Source of the DNA: Heterodera schachtii
Taxonomy: Eukaryota > Nematoda > Chromadorea > Rhabditida > Heteroderidae
DNA: 64,000 bases
Direction: 5' to 3'
NCBI GenBank assembly: GCA_023374025.1
Contig: SIJG01000091.1
Coordinates: 133,994-197,993, forward strand
Part shown: positions 47,854 through 59,511 of the stretch, one piece after another
Numbering within the stretch: position 1 is the stretch's first letter
Layout of the letters: each line of letters begins with the position of its first letter
Program-made: the position numbers and the translations under genes
The notes under the pieces: model-generated
What the model saw: only the letters and a program-made list of their open reading frames with translations
Told to the model about the DNA's origin: nothing
Database searches by the model: none

Positions 47854-50430
47854 TCGCATTGGCACCGGCATTTTTGCTGCGCCAATTTCAATGAGAAGCA
47901 AACAGAAAAATGGTGGTGACGGAAAAGTGCAGAGAAAGCGCGGGGAAAACAAACAATGGCTAATTACCTAATTATGGTGTTTATTACCGACTACCAATTG
48001 TTGCCTATTACCCTATCAATTAATTAATGGTAATTGACAGAAAAAACAACAAAATATTCACTTTTGTTCGGTTGGTAATTGTTAATATAAATTTAAATGT
48101 GTTGCATTAATTAAATGTGGATTTATTAACTTAATCAAATTGCATAATTAGGTTTTTGTCGGAAAGTGCGCGAAATCGAGCACAATTTTTTATCGCTTTA
48201 AAATTTATTCTTTAATTAACTTAAACTCGATTATTAGCATCATAAATAAATTCTAAAAATCAATATTTTTGTGCCTTATAAAAATAATTAAAATATTATT
48301 AGCAACAACCATAGATAAAATTTTAAATGAATTTCTAGAAAATGCCTAAAACAAGCATCAAGTAAAATATTTTTAATATATTTTCCCATAAATATGAGGT
48401 AATTAGGTTTAACAGCTAAACATTTCAATTAATTATCAAATTAACTTTTTTTGTCTATTTTTTGGTAATCGTTTTTTAACTTAGTTTTGTTTGTTTTTTA
48501 TAATGATTTTCGTATTCTTTAAATTTAAAAATGCACTTTTATGGTATTAGGTATGTACTGCTTGAGAGCGCCCTTTCCATCCGAAAAATTTTCAATTTTT
48601 TGTTGTAAAAATTATCAGTAATTTTTGTCACATTTTTTTTCCCCTAATTTTGTGTTGTACCGCTGGAACAGCAGCAGAGCAGTCAAATGAACTGCCCAAA
48701 TTCTTCCACCACCATCACACAACAAACACAATAACAACAGCACATTACAAAAATGGCCAACCCAACAAAAAGCAGCGAAAAGCGAAAATGTCCATTCGAA
48801 TTAGCGCCAAAATTGGCCATATGTTAGTATGTGCTCGCTCATTTGTGCTGCATTTTTTTGCGCTTCGCCTCCCCCCCCCCCCCCCCCGCCCCCCGCCCCA
48901 TCATTTTGTGATTTCGATTTGTGTGTTCACACTCTCATTTTTTGTCCAGCAATTTTTGAGAATAAAAGGCACACATTTTTTGAAAATTTATAGATATTTT
49001 TGAAAAAAAAAAATGCTTCTTTGGAAATTTTTTCAAAAAATGTACCTAATTTTCGAAAATTCTCAGGCGGCATGATCGAAATAATACACGGAAATTTTTT
49101 CTTTTACATGAGAATTCTCTTCAGAAATTTCTTAATTTCTTCTTTTTCTACAATTTAAAATTTTTTTCATATTTTCCTATAAAATATTTCACTATAATTT
49201 TTTGAGATTGCCAATTGCCAACCTCATAATTAAAATTAAAAATATTTTGTCGCGGTCGGTTGGTTAGGGGCGGACTCACCCTTCCCTGATGGACTGAACT
49301 GTCTGAAATCGACCGTCCCCATCATGAATCTACCGCCACCATTTTGACACAATTAAATAATTACCACTCTTCGATACAAATATTCCGCTCATCCATCCGC
49401 CGGTGGGACTCAGTTTGCCAAGCCCGCCTGTCTGTGCCCCGTCGGTTTAGGCCATTTGAGCGCCACTCAATTTTGCACAAAACTCACGAAGCAAAAGCAC
49501 ATGTGCATAAGCTAATTGCCAGGGTTTGCTGCGATGTAACAAATTTACTTTTCCTTTTTTGATGGGGTTGTACACCGCCCTCCCCGATAATGATGGGTCG
49601 CGCTCGCGGTTTTCGTGTTGCGCGCAACTCTCCGAAAAGGCCCCCCGTGTCCCTGTCTTCTCCCTCCCCCCCCCCCCCCCCCCCGCCCGGGTGCCCCTTC
49701 CCCTTTAACCCGAAAACAATGGATTTACAACCAACCCAAAAAAAAAAATTTTGGCGCCCGAACTGCCCGGACAGGGTGGGCCCCCAGCTTGGCGCCCATT
49801 TTACACGCTAATTAGTCTTGGCCCCGGCGGGGGGGGGGGGGGCGAAAGTTTGAGTCCCAATTTTCTGCTAATTTGCGCGTCTGGGTGGTGGGGGGGGCAC
49901 CATTGTCCTGGCGTCTCGTCCTGACCTTATTTGCGTCGAAAAGAGGTCTCTCCCCCCCCCCCCCCCTTCACCTCCTAAAAATGGGTTGTTCTGCTTGATG
50001 ATTGATGTCTTTGTTGTATTTTGATGGTTCATGCGTTTCGCCGTAACCATCTTTCAAGACCCGAAATTGTATGCCATTTATTTTTTGGCATTGTTGGAAA
50101 GGCTTTTTCCATAATTTTGTACCGTTATTTTGAAGCCAATTACTGTAGACCCAATGTGATACGGCTATGTTAATATGCGAGAGTTCCAGTTTTTTCCTGT
50201 TTTAAATTCAATTCAAATTACCTTGGAGTCTAGAAATTCCGATTTTCTGGGGAAAGAGGTGCCCAGCGGTGCCGAAAGGCGCCGCCGGGAAAAAATTCTG
50301 AAATTATGAGATTTATTCAAAATATTTATCTAGCCCCTCAAAATTCAGCACATTCAGAAACTGAATATTCATCATTTATTGTTTTCAATTAAATATTTTT
50401 ATAAAAAAATAATTTAATTTATGCAATTTC
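47854..50430. other. Intergenic stretch, no supported gene
   Basis: AT-rich to 48600, then a GC-rich part with C/G homopolymers (48871-48887, 49666-49684, 49829-49842, 49953-49967). Short frames at 48650-49003 and 49344-49815 have no domain and cross the homopolymers. Confidence 0.5.
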
Positions 50431-50432
50431 AG
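50431..50432 (+). promoter_or_regulatory. Probable trans-splice acceptor, tyrosinase 1
   Basis: GCAATTTCAG ends here, ten bases before the ATG at 50443, with nothing exon-like upstream. This is the usual geometry for spliced-leader addition in nematodes. Confidence 0.5.
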
Positions 50433-50442
50433 GAGTTTGAAA

Positions 50443-53400
50443 ATGGTTAAAATTAAAATTTTTATTTCATTTTCCATTTTGGTGAAAGTTTTTCCCATTG
50501 CCTTTGGTCATGAGAATTGTGAGAACGCACCAAACAAAACGCTGAAAAAGATTTGTGAACAGCTGTATCGATATGACAAAAGAGCGAGGGTAATTAATTA
50601 ATTAACCAATTATTACTAATTATAATAAGCGAAAATCAGCGTAAAATTTAATTAGAAAAGGCATGGTATTTTGTTTTGGCTTAATAACACATTAAGGAAG
50701 TCATACTTGACGAAGAAGAGACTATTGTGCTACCACCAGCAATACCTGGGCTTGAAAGTAATTAAAATAATTGGAAAATTTTTTCATTTTAATTGTTAAA
50801 CAATTAAATATTTCTCATAAAAATATTTTTAATAAAAATGGAAATATTTAGCGCCAATTTTCGCCGCGGAATTGGCCCCAATTGCGGCCACACCTTACCA
50901 ATGCATGGATTTGGGATGTCTTTGCTCGTATATGGGCGGTAAATCTGTTTTTTAAATAAAAATTGAAATAAATAAATTTAAAAAAGCATTATTTGGTTTA
51001 ATTTAAATAACTTTTGGCATTTTTTGTTTAAAAATTTTATTTATGTCTTTTTTATTTAAAATTATGCTTTTCATTTGTACAATAGGCAATGGCCAACAGG
51101 GCTCAAATGCTTGTCGCCTCCCAAATGGCCAACCATTAGCCAAAGCAATTCGTCGAGAGTACCGAATGCTCAGTGATGAGGAGAGAGTGCGATATGTAAA
51201 TTTAAAATATTAAATATTAAAAAAATAATTTAAAAAAATTATATGTTTTTATGCCTCTTTATCAAAAAGAATAAAAAAAATAACGGAAAATTAAAAAAAA
51301 TTTAAGGAATATATAATATATAAATTCAAGAATAATTGTTAATGGAAATTTTAAATAAATTTATAAATTATGATTTTTAAATTTAAATATAAATTTAATA
51401 TTTTTATTTTATTTCCGTTTCTCATTTTTTATATTTAAATAATAAAAAGTTATATTTTTGCCCAGCATTCCGCCATGCTGGCCATCAAACGGAGTGGCGA
51501 ATACGACCGTATGGCTGCACTTCATGCCCAATTTGCAACAGCAGGAAGTGCCCATTCCGGACCAGGCTTTTTGCCATGGCATCGCGAATTCACAAAAAGG
51601 CACTCACTAATTACTATTTAATTAACAATTAAAAAATAATTAATCATTTAAGAATGTGTCATATTTAAATGTTTATTTAGTTGACATTCTTTTCGTAGAA
51701 ATTTGTAGAAGTGCTAGAGAATGGCAAATGTGATAATTGTTTTCAATTAGCACACTAATTAAGACTGATGAGCAACAATAACCCCTAATTAAATGTATAA
51801 GATTCCGGAGAATGGCCAATTTAATTGTTTCCAATTAGCACACTAATTGGGACGGAGAACATTAGTAAGCAATCCCTAATTAAAAATAATTTAAACATAA
51901 AAAATAATTTTTGTTCTTCAATTAAGAGTTGAAATTGCGCTCCGTCAAGTGGACCCAACTGTTGCAATTCCTTATTGGGACTCAACGCTAGAAGCGGCAC
52001 TGCCAACACCGGCCGATTCACATTTATTCACACCGGATGTAAAAAACATTTAATTTAATTTTTTAAAAATTTTCTAAGTTTATGGGAAGTACGGACAGTG
52101 CCGGAAATTTGGTCACTGGCATTTTTGCCGGATGGAGAACACTGGATGTAAGGCTAATTAAATTGTGATGATTAGTTTTTAATTAGATATTCAAGCAATC
52201 TGTTTTAATTTATTTTTTAACTATTAAAAATGTTCGGGTCTTTATAAAGTATTTAAAATAATTTATTTATTATTATTATTTAAATAAGAAATATTAAAAA
52301 AAAAATTTTTGTCTGTAATATATTATCATTAATCGTTTTCATTAGTTAAAAGTACAAAAATAAATAACATTTGTTTTTCAACTTTAATGAATTAATTAAT
52401 TAAGGGTCGCCCAAATGTGATGAGATCAGTTGGCACAGATGGGTCGGCATTTCGAGAACAAGAGTGAGAACATTGGCACAAATTTAATTCAAATAATTTT
52501 ATTTTATAATAATTTATTGTATTTGTAATAAAATAACAAAATCAGTATCCAGTGGTTTCTGAGCCAAAACTCCATTGAAATGATTCTCGGCTTCAGTGCG
52601 CCAAGACAAGTATTTTATTAAATTAATTAGGCAATTAATTAATTAGCTTAAATTACCAGTTCGGTTTTAGGGATGCCAAGACAGGTCCAGCTGGAACCTG
52701 ATGGAGGTGATTGATTAATTAAAAAAGAAAAATTTGGAAAAAATTGTTGGATGCTTATTAATTAAAAATAAAATAAAAATAATATCCAACATAAAATCAG
52801 AAAAATTAATTCTTTAATAATTTAAAATTAAAATTTTTACATTTTTTAACAAATTTAATTTTTTAAAGCATTAACACCAATTAAGAAAATAAAACACTGC
52901 TGAAATAAATAGCTGAGAAAGTCAATTAAATATATAATTTTTTTTAAATAATAACTTTTTCAAATGATGCTAATTTACAGATTTTTCGAGAAAACTCTTC
53001 ATAATTTTTCTGAAATAAAAAAGATAAATAATTTTATATCATTCGGATACTCTCGATTGCTCGAGAGCATAAAAAATTTCAGAAATTTTTGTTAAATTTT
53101 CAAAAAAAATTCCAAATAAAATTGCGAGTTTTTCTCGAAAAAATCTGTAAAATTGGCACTTTTTACGTAACGACCTAGCACATTTCAAATGTTTTAGTAT
53201 ACGCATGGCAATGTGCACGTTTTTGTCGGCGGCGACATGACTGACCAATCCACATCTGCAAACGATCCAATTTTCTTCATTCATCATTCATTTGTTGATT
53301 TGGTAATTTAAAAAAATTTAAATAATAAATAAATAAGAATTTTTCAATGTTTATTTTGATTTAAAAAAAATTTATTTTACTTTTATTTTATATATGGGAA

Positions 53401-56400
53401 ACATGGCGCCAAACCAAACAAACGCGAAGTGAACGTGAAACCATTTACCCATTGGATATGCAAGTAAAATGAATTAAATTCTTTTTCTCTTTTACTTTTT
53501 TAATTTAAATTTGATTAAATAAATTTAATAAAAATTCTAAATAATTTTTTCGTATATTTTGCTAAAAATTTAATTTTTTAATTCAATTTTTAGTTATATT
53601 TTCTTTAATTTATTTTTTAAAGTAAATCAAATAAAATGGTTAAAGATAATAATTTTTTAGTTATGTTCTGCTCCTCAACATTTTGGTTCAGCTTCAATGC
53701 GACCATTTCAAGTTTTTTTTTTTTTAATTTCTTTGTTTAATTAATTTTTAAATGCAAATTTTATTTTAAGCAAAATTAAATAGTTTTTTTAGCCATGGCA
53801 AAACACGGATGGGCTAAACAACAAATACACCGACAATTTATATGAATATGCCCCACGACCAACATGCCGAGATGGACTTTGTGGCTCAAAGTATGCATTA
53901 ATTAATTTAATTATTAATTATGGTAATTAAATTTTTTATTTAAAATTATAAATAAATAAATAACAAATTTTATTCAGATATTTGTTCTGCGATCGTTCCC
54001 ATGGTGCTGCGCATTGTGTGGCAAAGGTTCGCCTGGGCGGCAATTGTGCAGGATTTATTAATGGTAAAATAAAAAGAAAAAATTTAAAAAAATTTAAAAT
54101 AGATAATAAATATAAAATACTTTTTAATTTTAATGCTTTTTCAACTTTCATAAATTAAAAAAATATATTTTATTTTTAAATGCTCAATTAGGCGAAGATG
54201 TGTGCCTGAATGGACAATGCCAGCGTGGGCGATGTGTGCCAACACCGGCGAAGGCATTTTTTTTTACAAAAAATTAAAAAAAAATGTTTCTTCATAATTC
54301 CACTGTTTTTTGAATTAACCCTATATTACAAAATAAATATAAATTATAATTTATTTGTGTTGTTGCAGCCGCCGCCATTGCCGCCGCCCGCAGTTTCGGC
54401 AGAATCGAAAAGTTTGGCGGTTCGGCCAAGACCCTTCACCACATCGGCACGCGTATAATTTAGATTTTTTAATGGAATTAATGAATTTTATTTTTTTTAA
54501 ATAGATTATTTTTATAGTTTTCATGTTACAATGAGCATGAATGTTGCGAGACGTGGTCATTAAAGGGGGAATGTCAACGAAATCCGGTGTATATGAACGC
54601 GTGGTGCCAGGCCAGCTGCAGGCAGGTGGCATTTGCTAAAACTAAAATTCTTATTTTAGCTTATAAAGTATCTAATAAATAAAAAATTTAATTTCATTAA
54701 TTTTTATTTTTAATTTACTTAATTAAAAATTTGCATCATTATATTAGAGCTTGGAATTTTGAAAAAAGGCCTGGACCTGGCCTGGATTTTCTGGACAAAA
54801 ACCCAGGAAAATCCAGGCCATGCCATGATCCAAGACCAGGCCGATCTTTCTTTTTTTCATTAAATCATATAGAAATTTTCAATGCATTTATTTATTTAGA
54901 TAATTAAAAATAATTTTAATTTATGTTTTAACATTTTTAGTGCCAAATTGACTACGACATGTTCACGGGTAAAACAATAAGCATTTTATTACTTTAAAAT
55001 CAAATCGTTCTGATCGATTTCCCACTGATCAGAATGCAATGATCGCCACGTGAACTGTGCACAATGGGCAAAACGAGGCGAATGCACGCGGAACAAATTT
55101 TGGATGGTAATTAAAAGTAATTAAAAATTAATTATTGGTTTTATGTAGGCCGAAAATTGTCGTCGATCGTGTGACAAATGCCAGGTCACACGTGCCCAAG
55201 TCTGCAGCGGTGGCAGCGAAAGTCGGACCAATCACAGTGAGCAATATTTTTACTAATTAATTAAAATATAATTATAAATGGATAAAAAAAAATTTAAAAT
55301 AAACATTTATTTTTGGATGCGCTCTAAAAATGAGTCACTTAATGGCAACTCGATAAAAAAAATGCCAAAAACCTTTTAAAAGATTCAAAAAATAAAGAAA
55401 TTCCGAGAAAAATGGCAATAAAAATTAACCGAAAAATGTTATGCAAACAGAAAAAGATAAAAAAAAATAATAATGATGAAAATATTATTAATTGTTTTGC
55501 GTTGTCAAAGCATTTAATTTAATAGAGATTTTTTTCAAAAAGGGCATTTTTTAGGATTTTAGTTAAAAGTCGGAAAAAACTGAGCGTTTTGGCACGGCCA
55601 ATGAAAATTAAATTGAAATTTTAATATTTTAATGAAATTATGTATAAATACTTAGCAAATTTAGATCGAATTACCGCTTCTCTGACGCGCAAAACACGCT
55701 GCACATCAACGGGATGTTTTAATGAAAACATTTGTTGCCCAGTGAGAAATTCAACAAAAAATAAAATTATTTTATTATTTTTTTTTAATTTTAGTTTTGG
55801 GGCATAATGGGCGAATGCCGAAAAAATTCGGCATGGATGAACTGCAATTGCCGGGTCAGCTGCGGCACATGCATTCCACGAGGCTACGATTTTGGATGTA
55901 ATTTTGGTTTTTCTTTAATTACATATATATCAGAGATTAGGGATGGCACGGAATTACGATTTCCGACTTTCGAAAATTTTTGGGCGTAGGAATTCCGATT
56001 TCCGATTATGAAAATTTTTAAGAAAATTCAAATAAGCCAATTTCGCTAATTAAATATTTCGGCACTAGTCTAAAGAATAAATTTTGAAATTATTAAAAAC
56101 ATAGAGCAGGTTATTAAAATTATGTTTAGTTAAGAAAAAACTTTCTGCGCTATTTTCGGGGGCGAACGGTGAACGAAATCACAAATAAATTCCACCAATT
56201 ACGGAATCCCTAAACCGAACTTAACTCCCACAAAAAATCGAACTTTGACATTTTAACTTCAAAATTTGTGTTTGATCGGCTAAGAAATTCAGAATTAACC
56301 TGAATGAATGTCAGAACCATTTCAGCGATCGATCCCGAAAAACCACCCGATTTTTTTTTAAATTTAGTGCAATTATTATCTATTTTTAATCCCAATTTAA

Positions 56401-57452
56401 ATCGGCTTAATTGCCTGCTGAGGTTCAGCATGCTCCGATTATCATCCGGAATGCCGTCAATGGGCTATGAAGGGCGAGTGCCAAAAGAACGGGTGGATGT
56501 TGGAGAATTGTAAGCGCAGTTGCGAGAGTTGTGTCAACTTCCGGGAACTGAGACAAGTGAGCACCAATGTTTTTGAGTCTTAAGCCTGATCCGTCCTTAT
56601 TGTTGAAAAAAGTGGCAAATTGGTCTAATATCCGTCCGTCAAATATTGTTTTCAATCACTTTCGGCGCCAGTCAAAATGGTCCCGACTGCCAATCGCAGC
56701 TGGAAAAATTGAGTACCGGTCAACTTCGGCAGCGGTCAAATGGGTGCCGGATATACAAATTCCCAAAAATGCCTTTAAATTTTGGAAAATAATATTATTT
56801 GGGCTTTATAATAAATAAACCATAATATCTTTAGAGTCAAATAATTGCGTCTGATTTTCTTGCAATAGTTTTTTAAACAACTTTTTAATAGGGCAGTCAA
56901 TTAATTAATTGGCTAACCCCACGGGATCCCGGAAAATTCGTCAGTGATACAGTATTTCGAAAATAAAGTACTGTAGCATTAAGTATTGTATTACCAAAGG
57001 TCAAAATTGTAATAAAAACTGTATCCTGATTTTTTCCAATTTCACTAACCCATGCATTAAAATTTAAATTAATTTTTTAATGACATTTTAATTGAGTATC
57101 AATTACTTAATTAACTGCCTAACCCACACACTAAACTTTTAATTAATAAATTGAGTTGTGCCGATCGCGTCCAGTGGGCAGTGAAATTGGTGCAGTGAAA
57201 CGGCGCCGGGCACGAACATACAGTGAAATGTATTATGGCGTTTCCGCTTCATCTGCTGTTGCGGGAAAAGGTCGCCGCGCAACGGCACCAAACGCAAAAT
57301 TTGAAGACGCGGGAGCATTGCGTTTCGGAACGAAAACATCACAGCCATCACATACAGTACCACGAAAACAATCGTTACAAAAGCGTCACGCGATGCGCGA
57401 AGACAATGTGACGAGAGCGGTAGAAGGTGAATTAATAAATTTGAAAATTTAA
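50443..57452 (+). CDS. Secreted tyrosinase with four ShKT domains
   Basis: A type-3 copper phenoloxidase, expected to oxidise phenols, for example in cuticle or eggshell hardening (family knowledge). 25 exons, 779 residues: 50443-50589, 50697-50757, 50852-50938, 51086-51195, 51466-51599, 51927-52038, 52079-52147, 52405-52463, 52546-52609, 52671-52706, 53198-53302, 53392-53463, 53661-53711, 53793-53890, 53978-54063, 54192-54253, 54369-54452, 54518-54625, 54941-54968, 55033-55106, 55149-55236, 55665-55741, 55795-55897, 56429-56556, 57156-57452. Signal peptide ~1-22. CuA: H155, H165 and H174 in [13 protein letters not shown]. CuB: H296, H300 and [12 protein letters not shown] (316-327). ShKT domains at ~482-518, 526-560, 591-630 and 640-673. 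Exons 5 and 16 need GC donors; exon 12 lacks an AG acceptor. The basic last exon (weak GAG acceptor) is uncertain; read-through would end at 56582. Confidence 0.95.
54745..54845. repeat. Dispersed CCTGG/CCAGG palindromic repeat, copy 2
   Basis: GGCCTGGACCTGGCCTGG at 54769 faces AATCCAGGCC and GACCAGGCC further right. It is in the intron between exons 18 and 19 of the first tyrosinase and resembles the copy at 38539-38650. Confidence 0.6.
55932..56010. repeat. Short copy of the GGAATTCCGATTTCCGATT repeat family
   Basis: GGAATTACGATTTCCGACTT and GGAATTCCGATTTCCGATTA lie in tandem just inside the intron after tyrosinase exon 23. They match the unit of the minisatellite at 34558-34920. Confidence 0.7.
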
Positions 57453-57472
57453 AACAATTTTTCGTGTTGTTG

Positions 57473-57873
57473 GTTTTTTTCGTAAATCCGCCACCTTTGG
57501 CGTTTCGTAAAACTCGCCATTTTAGCTATTTTTCGACAAAATATGGCATAACTTTGCTTAAATGCAACCATATTATGCATTTTTGTATTGTTTGATAGCC
57601 CTGATTTTTCGCAATTAATGTGCAAATTTAAATTTGGTCAACTTCTTTCGAAAAAGTTGTTAAAACAAAGACTATTTCTGCCATAACTAATATTTTAAAT
57701 TGATAATTTTATTTGAAACTTATACAGGCTTACAGAGAAAAACATGGGCTATCGAAAAAATATCAAGAATGCAAAATTAATTTGATTTTAAGCAAAATTA
57801 TGCCATATTTTCTCGAAAAATAGCTAAAAAGCCGGATTTTACGAAATTCCTAAGGTGGCGGATTTTACGAAAC
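57473..57873. mobile_element. Foldback element D (~401 bp)
   Basis: TTTCGTAAATCCGCCACCTT at the left and its complement at the right (CGGATTTTACGAAAC) mark the ends. TAGCTATTTTTCGACAAAAT and ATGGCATAACTTTGCTT pair with the right arm. Each end has two direct copies of TTTCGTAAAATCCGCC. The core box reads TTGTTTGATAGCCCTG. The element starts 21 bp after the tyrosinase stop codon. Confidence 0.88.
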
Positions 57874-59502
57874 TACATAGCACCCTATTTTTCGATTAAA
57901 TTATTTTAAATTTGAAAAAGAGTTTAAAAGTTAAATAGTTTTTATATTTTTCGAATTAAAATAATTAAATCCCAATTCAAAAAAATGCTTTTTAGAATTC
58001 GCGGATTCGCCTTCGGATTCACACCCAGCAGTTGTGAATGTTTTATAATGCGATAAAAATGACGGATCATATACGGAATGCCATTCATTTTAAATATATT
58101 TTTATTTTTTTCACATACCTAATTAGCCAAATTAGTATCTTGCTCGAGAAGACGTGAATTTTGCGATTTTTGTTGACTCTGAGACTGACTATTGAGCAGT
58201 GCTAATTATGGTAATTACTAATTAGTGATGCTCGAGGCAGAAACACTCGAGCATCACTAATGATGCCAGCAGGGATGGAGCAGAACTCGAATTTAAGAAT
58301 TGGAATTTGGAAATATTTACTGTAATAATTTTCAAAAATAATTATGAAATTAAAACTGCCATTTCTGCTGGTGATTATTTGTATGAACATTTTTCATTAT
58401 TTTTTGAATGTATTGTTACTTTAATTAACCATGTTAATAATGAAAATAAAAATATGTTTTTTATGTTTTTAAAAAGTTTCTTTTTCTCATAGTAAGCGAA
58501 AGAGAAAAAATGGGTCGGCGAATTTTTTTAACAAATTTTGGTAATTTTCAAAAATTTTAAGTATTTAAACTTTTCGAGGAACTGTATTTACGAATTCAGA
58601 CCGAGGCTCTTATGGAATTTGTGCCTTTTGTACTAGAGTACTTAATGGTACAAGATTTAATTTAGAAATTCAGTATTAATTAATTTAATTATTTTTTCAT
58701 TTAAACTCATCCCATTTTTTATTAATTTTTTAATGATTATATTTTAATTAATTTTTTTTAATTCAATTTTCTTTCACTCAACATTAATATATTCCTTTTG
58801 TCGTCCCACACATTAATAAAGTAACGAAATTCTTCATTTCTTCTTTGTCTTTTGCCCATCAAAAAGAAAGGCAAATAAAAAAAATGGTGGCGCTGTGACT
58901 GAATCATCAAAATAAAAATTCGAAAATTGGTTGAACCAGTTTTTCTTCACCAACCACTCTCGACACCATTCTCGACCCCATCAACACCACCAAAACGTGT
59001 GCCCAAAAGTTACAGAGGCCCCTCAAAGAACGCCGCGCAATCACCATCAATCAATTTGTTGGACAATTTTGTTTTTAATGTGTCCCCCGTCCGCCGATCT
59101 GATCGAAAGTGTCGGTCATAAAAAAAATAAAAATAAAGAAATTTGTCCGATTGGGCGAATTTTGGGCACTTCGCGCAAATGGCATCATCAGAATGATTAG
59201 TTTTTGATTTCTTTGTCGCGCCCTCTGAATATTTAATTGCTTATTGTCCATTTTGTTTTCCTTACTAATTTCTTGAATTTGGTTGAATTTTAATTTTTTC
59301 CCCATTAATTTATTTCAGTAATTAAATTTTTGCCACAATTTTCTTCTGCATATAAATTGAAAAGATTGTTTTAAAAGGATTAGTTTTGGCATAAAATTTT
59401 AATTTGCTTAAAATTAGGCTAATTAGGTAATTATTATTCGCAAAAAATTATTTTAAAATATTTTTTATGCAAAAGCCTAAAATAATTTAATTTAAAAATT
59501 TT
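57874..59502. other. Spacer between the two tyrosinases
   Basis: Mostly AT-rich. 58927-59121 is a GC-richer Ser/Pro-rich open stretch ending SPVRRSDRKCRS that looks partly coding, but it opens with TTG and I found no partner exon. CTCGAG repeats occur at 58228-58255. Confidence 0.4.
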
Positions 59503-59504
59503 AG
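59503..59504 (+). promoter_or_regulatory. Probable trans-splice acceptor, tyrosinase 2
   Basis: AATTTTAG ends here seven bases before the ATG at 59512. The geometry is the same as for the first tyrosinase. Confidence 0.45.
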
Positions 59505-59511
59505 AAAAAAA

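Noticed and set aside
47113..50430. Search for copper-domain exons completing the small secreted protein into a third tyrosinase
   Set aside because: No LPWHRE-, DPIFF- or CEQL-following exon equivalents were found in any frame in this spacer.
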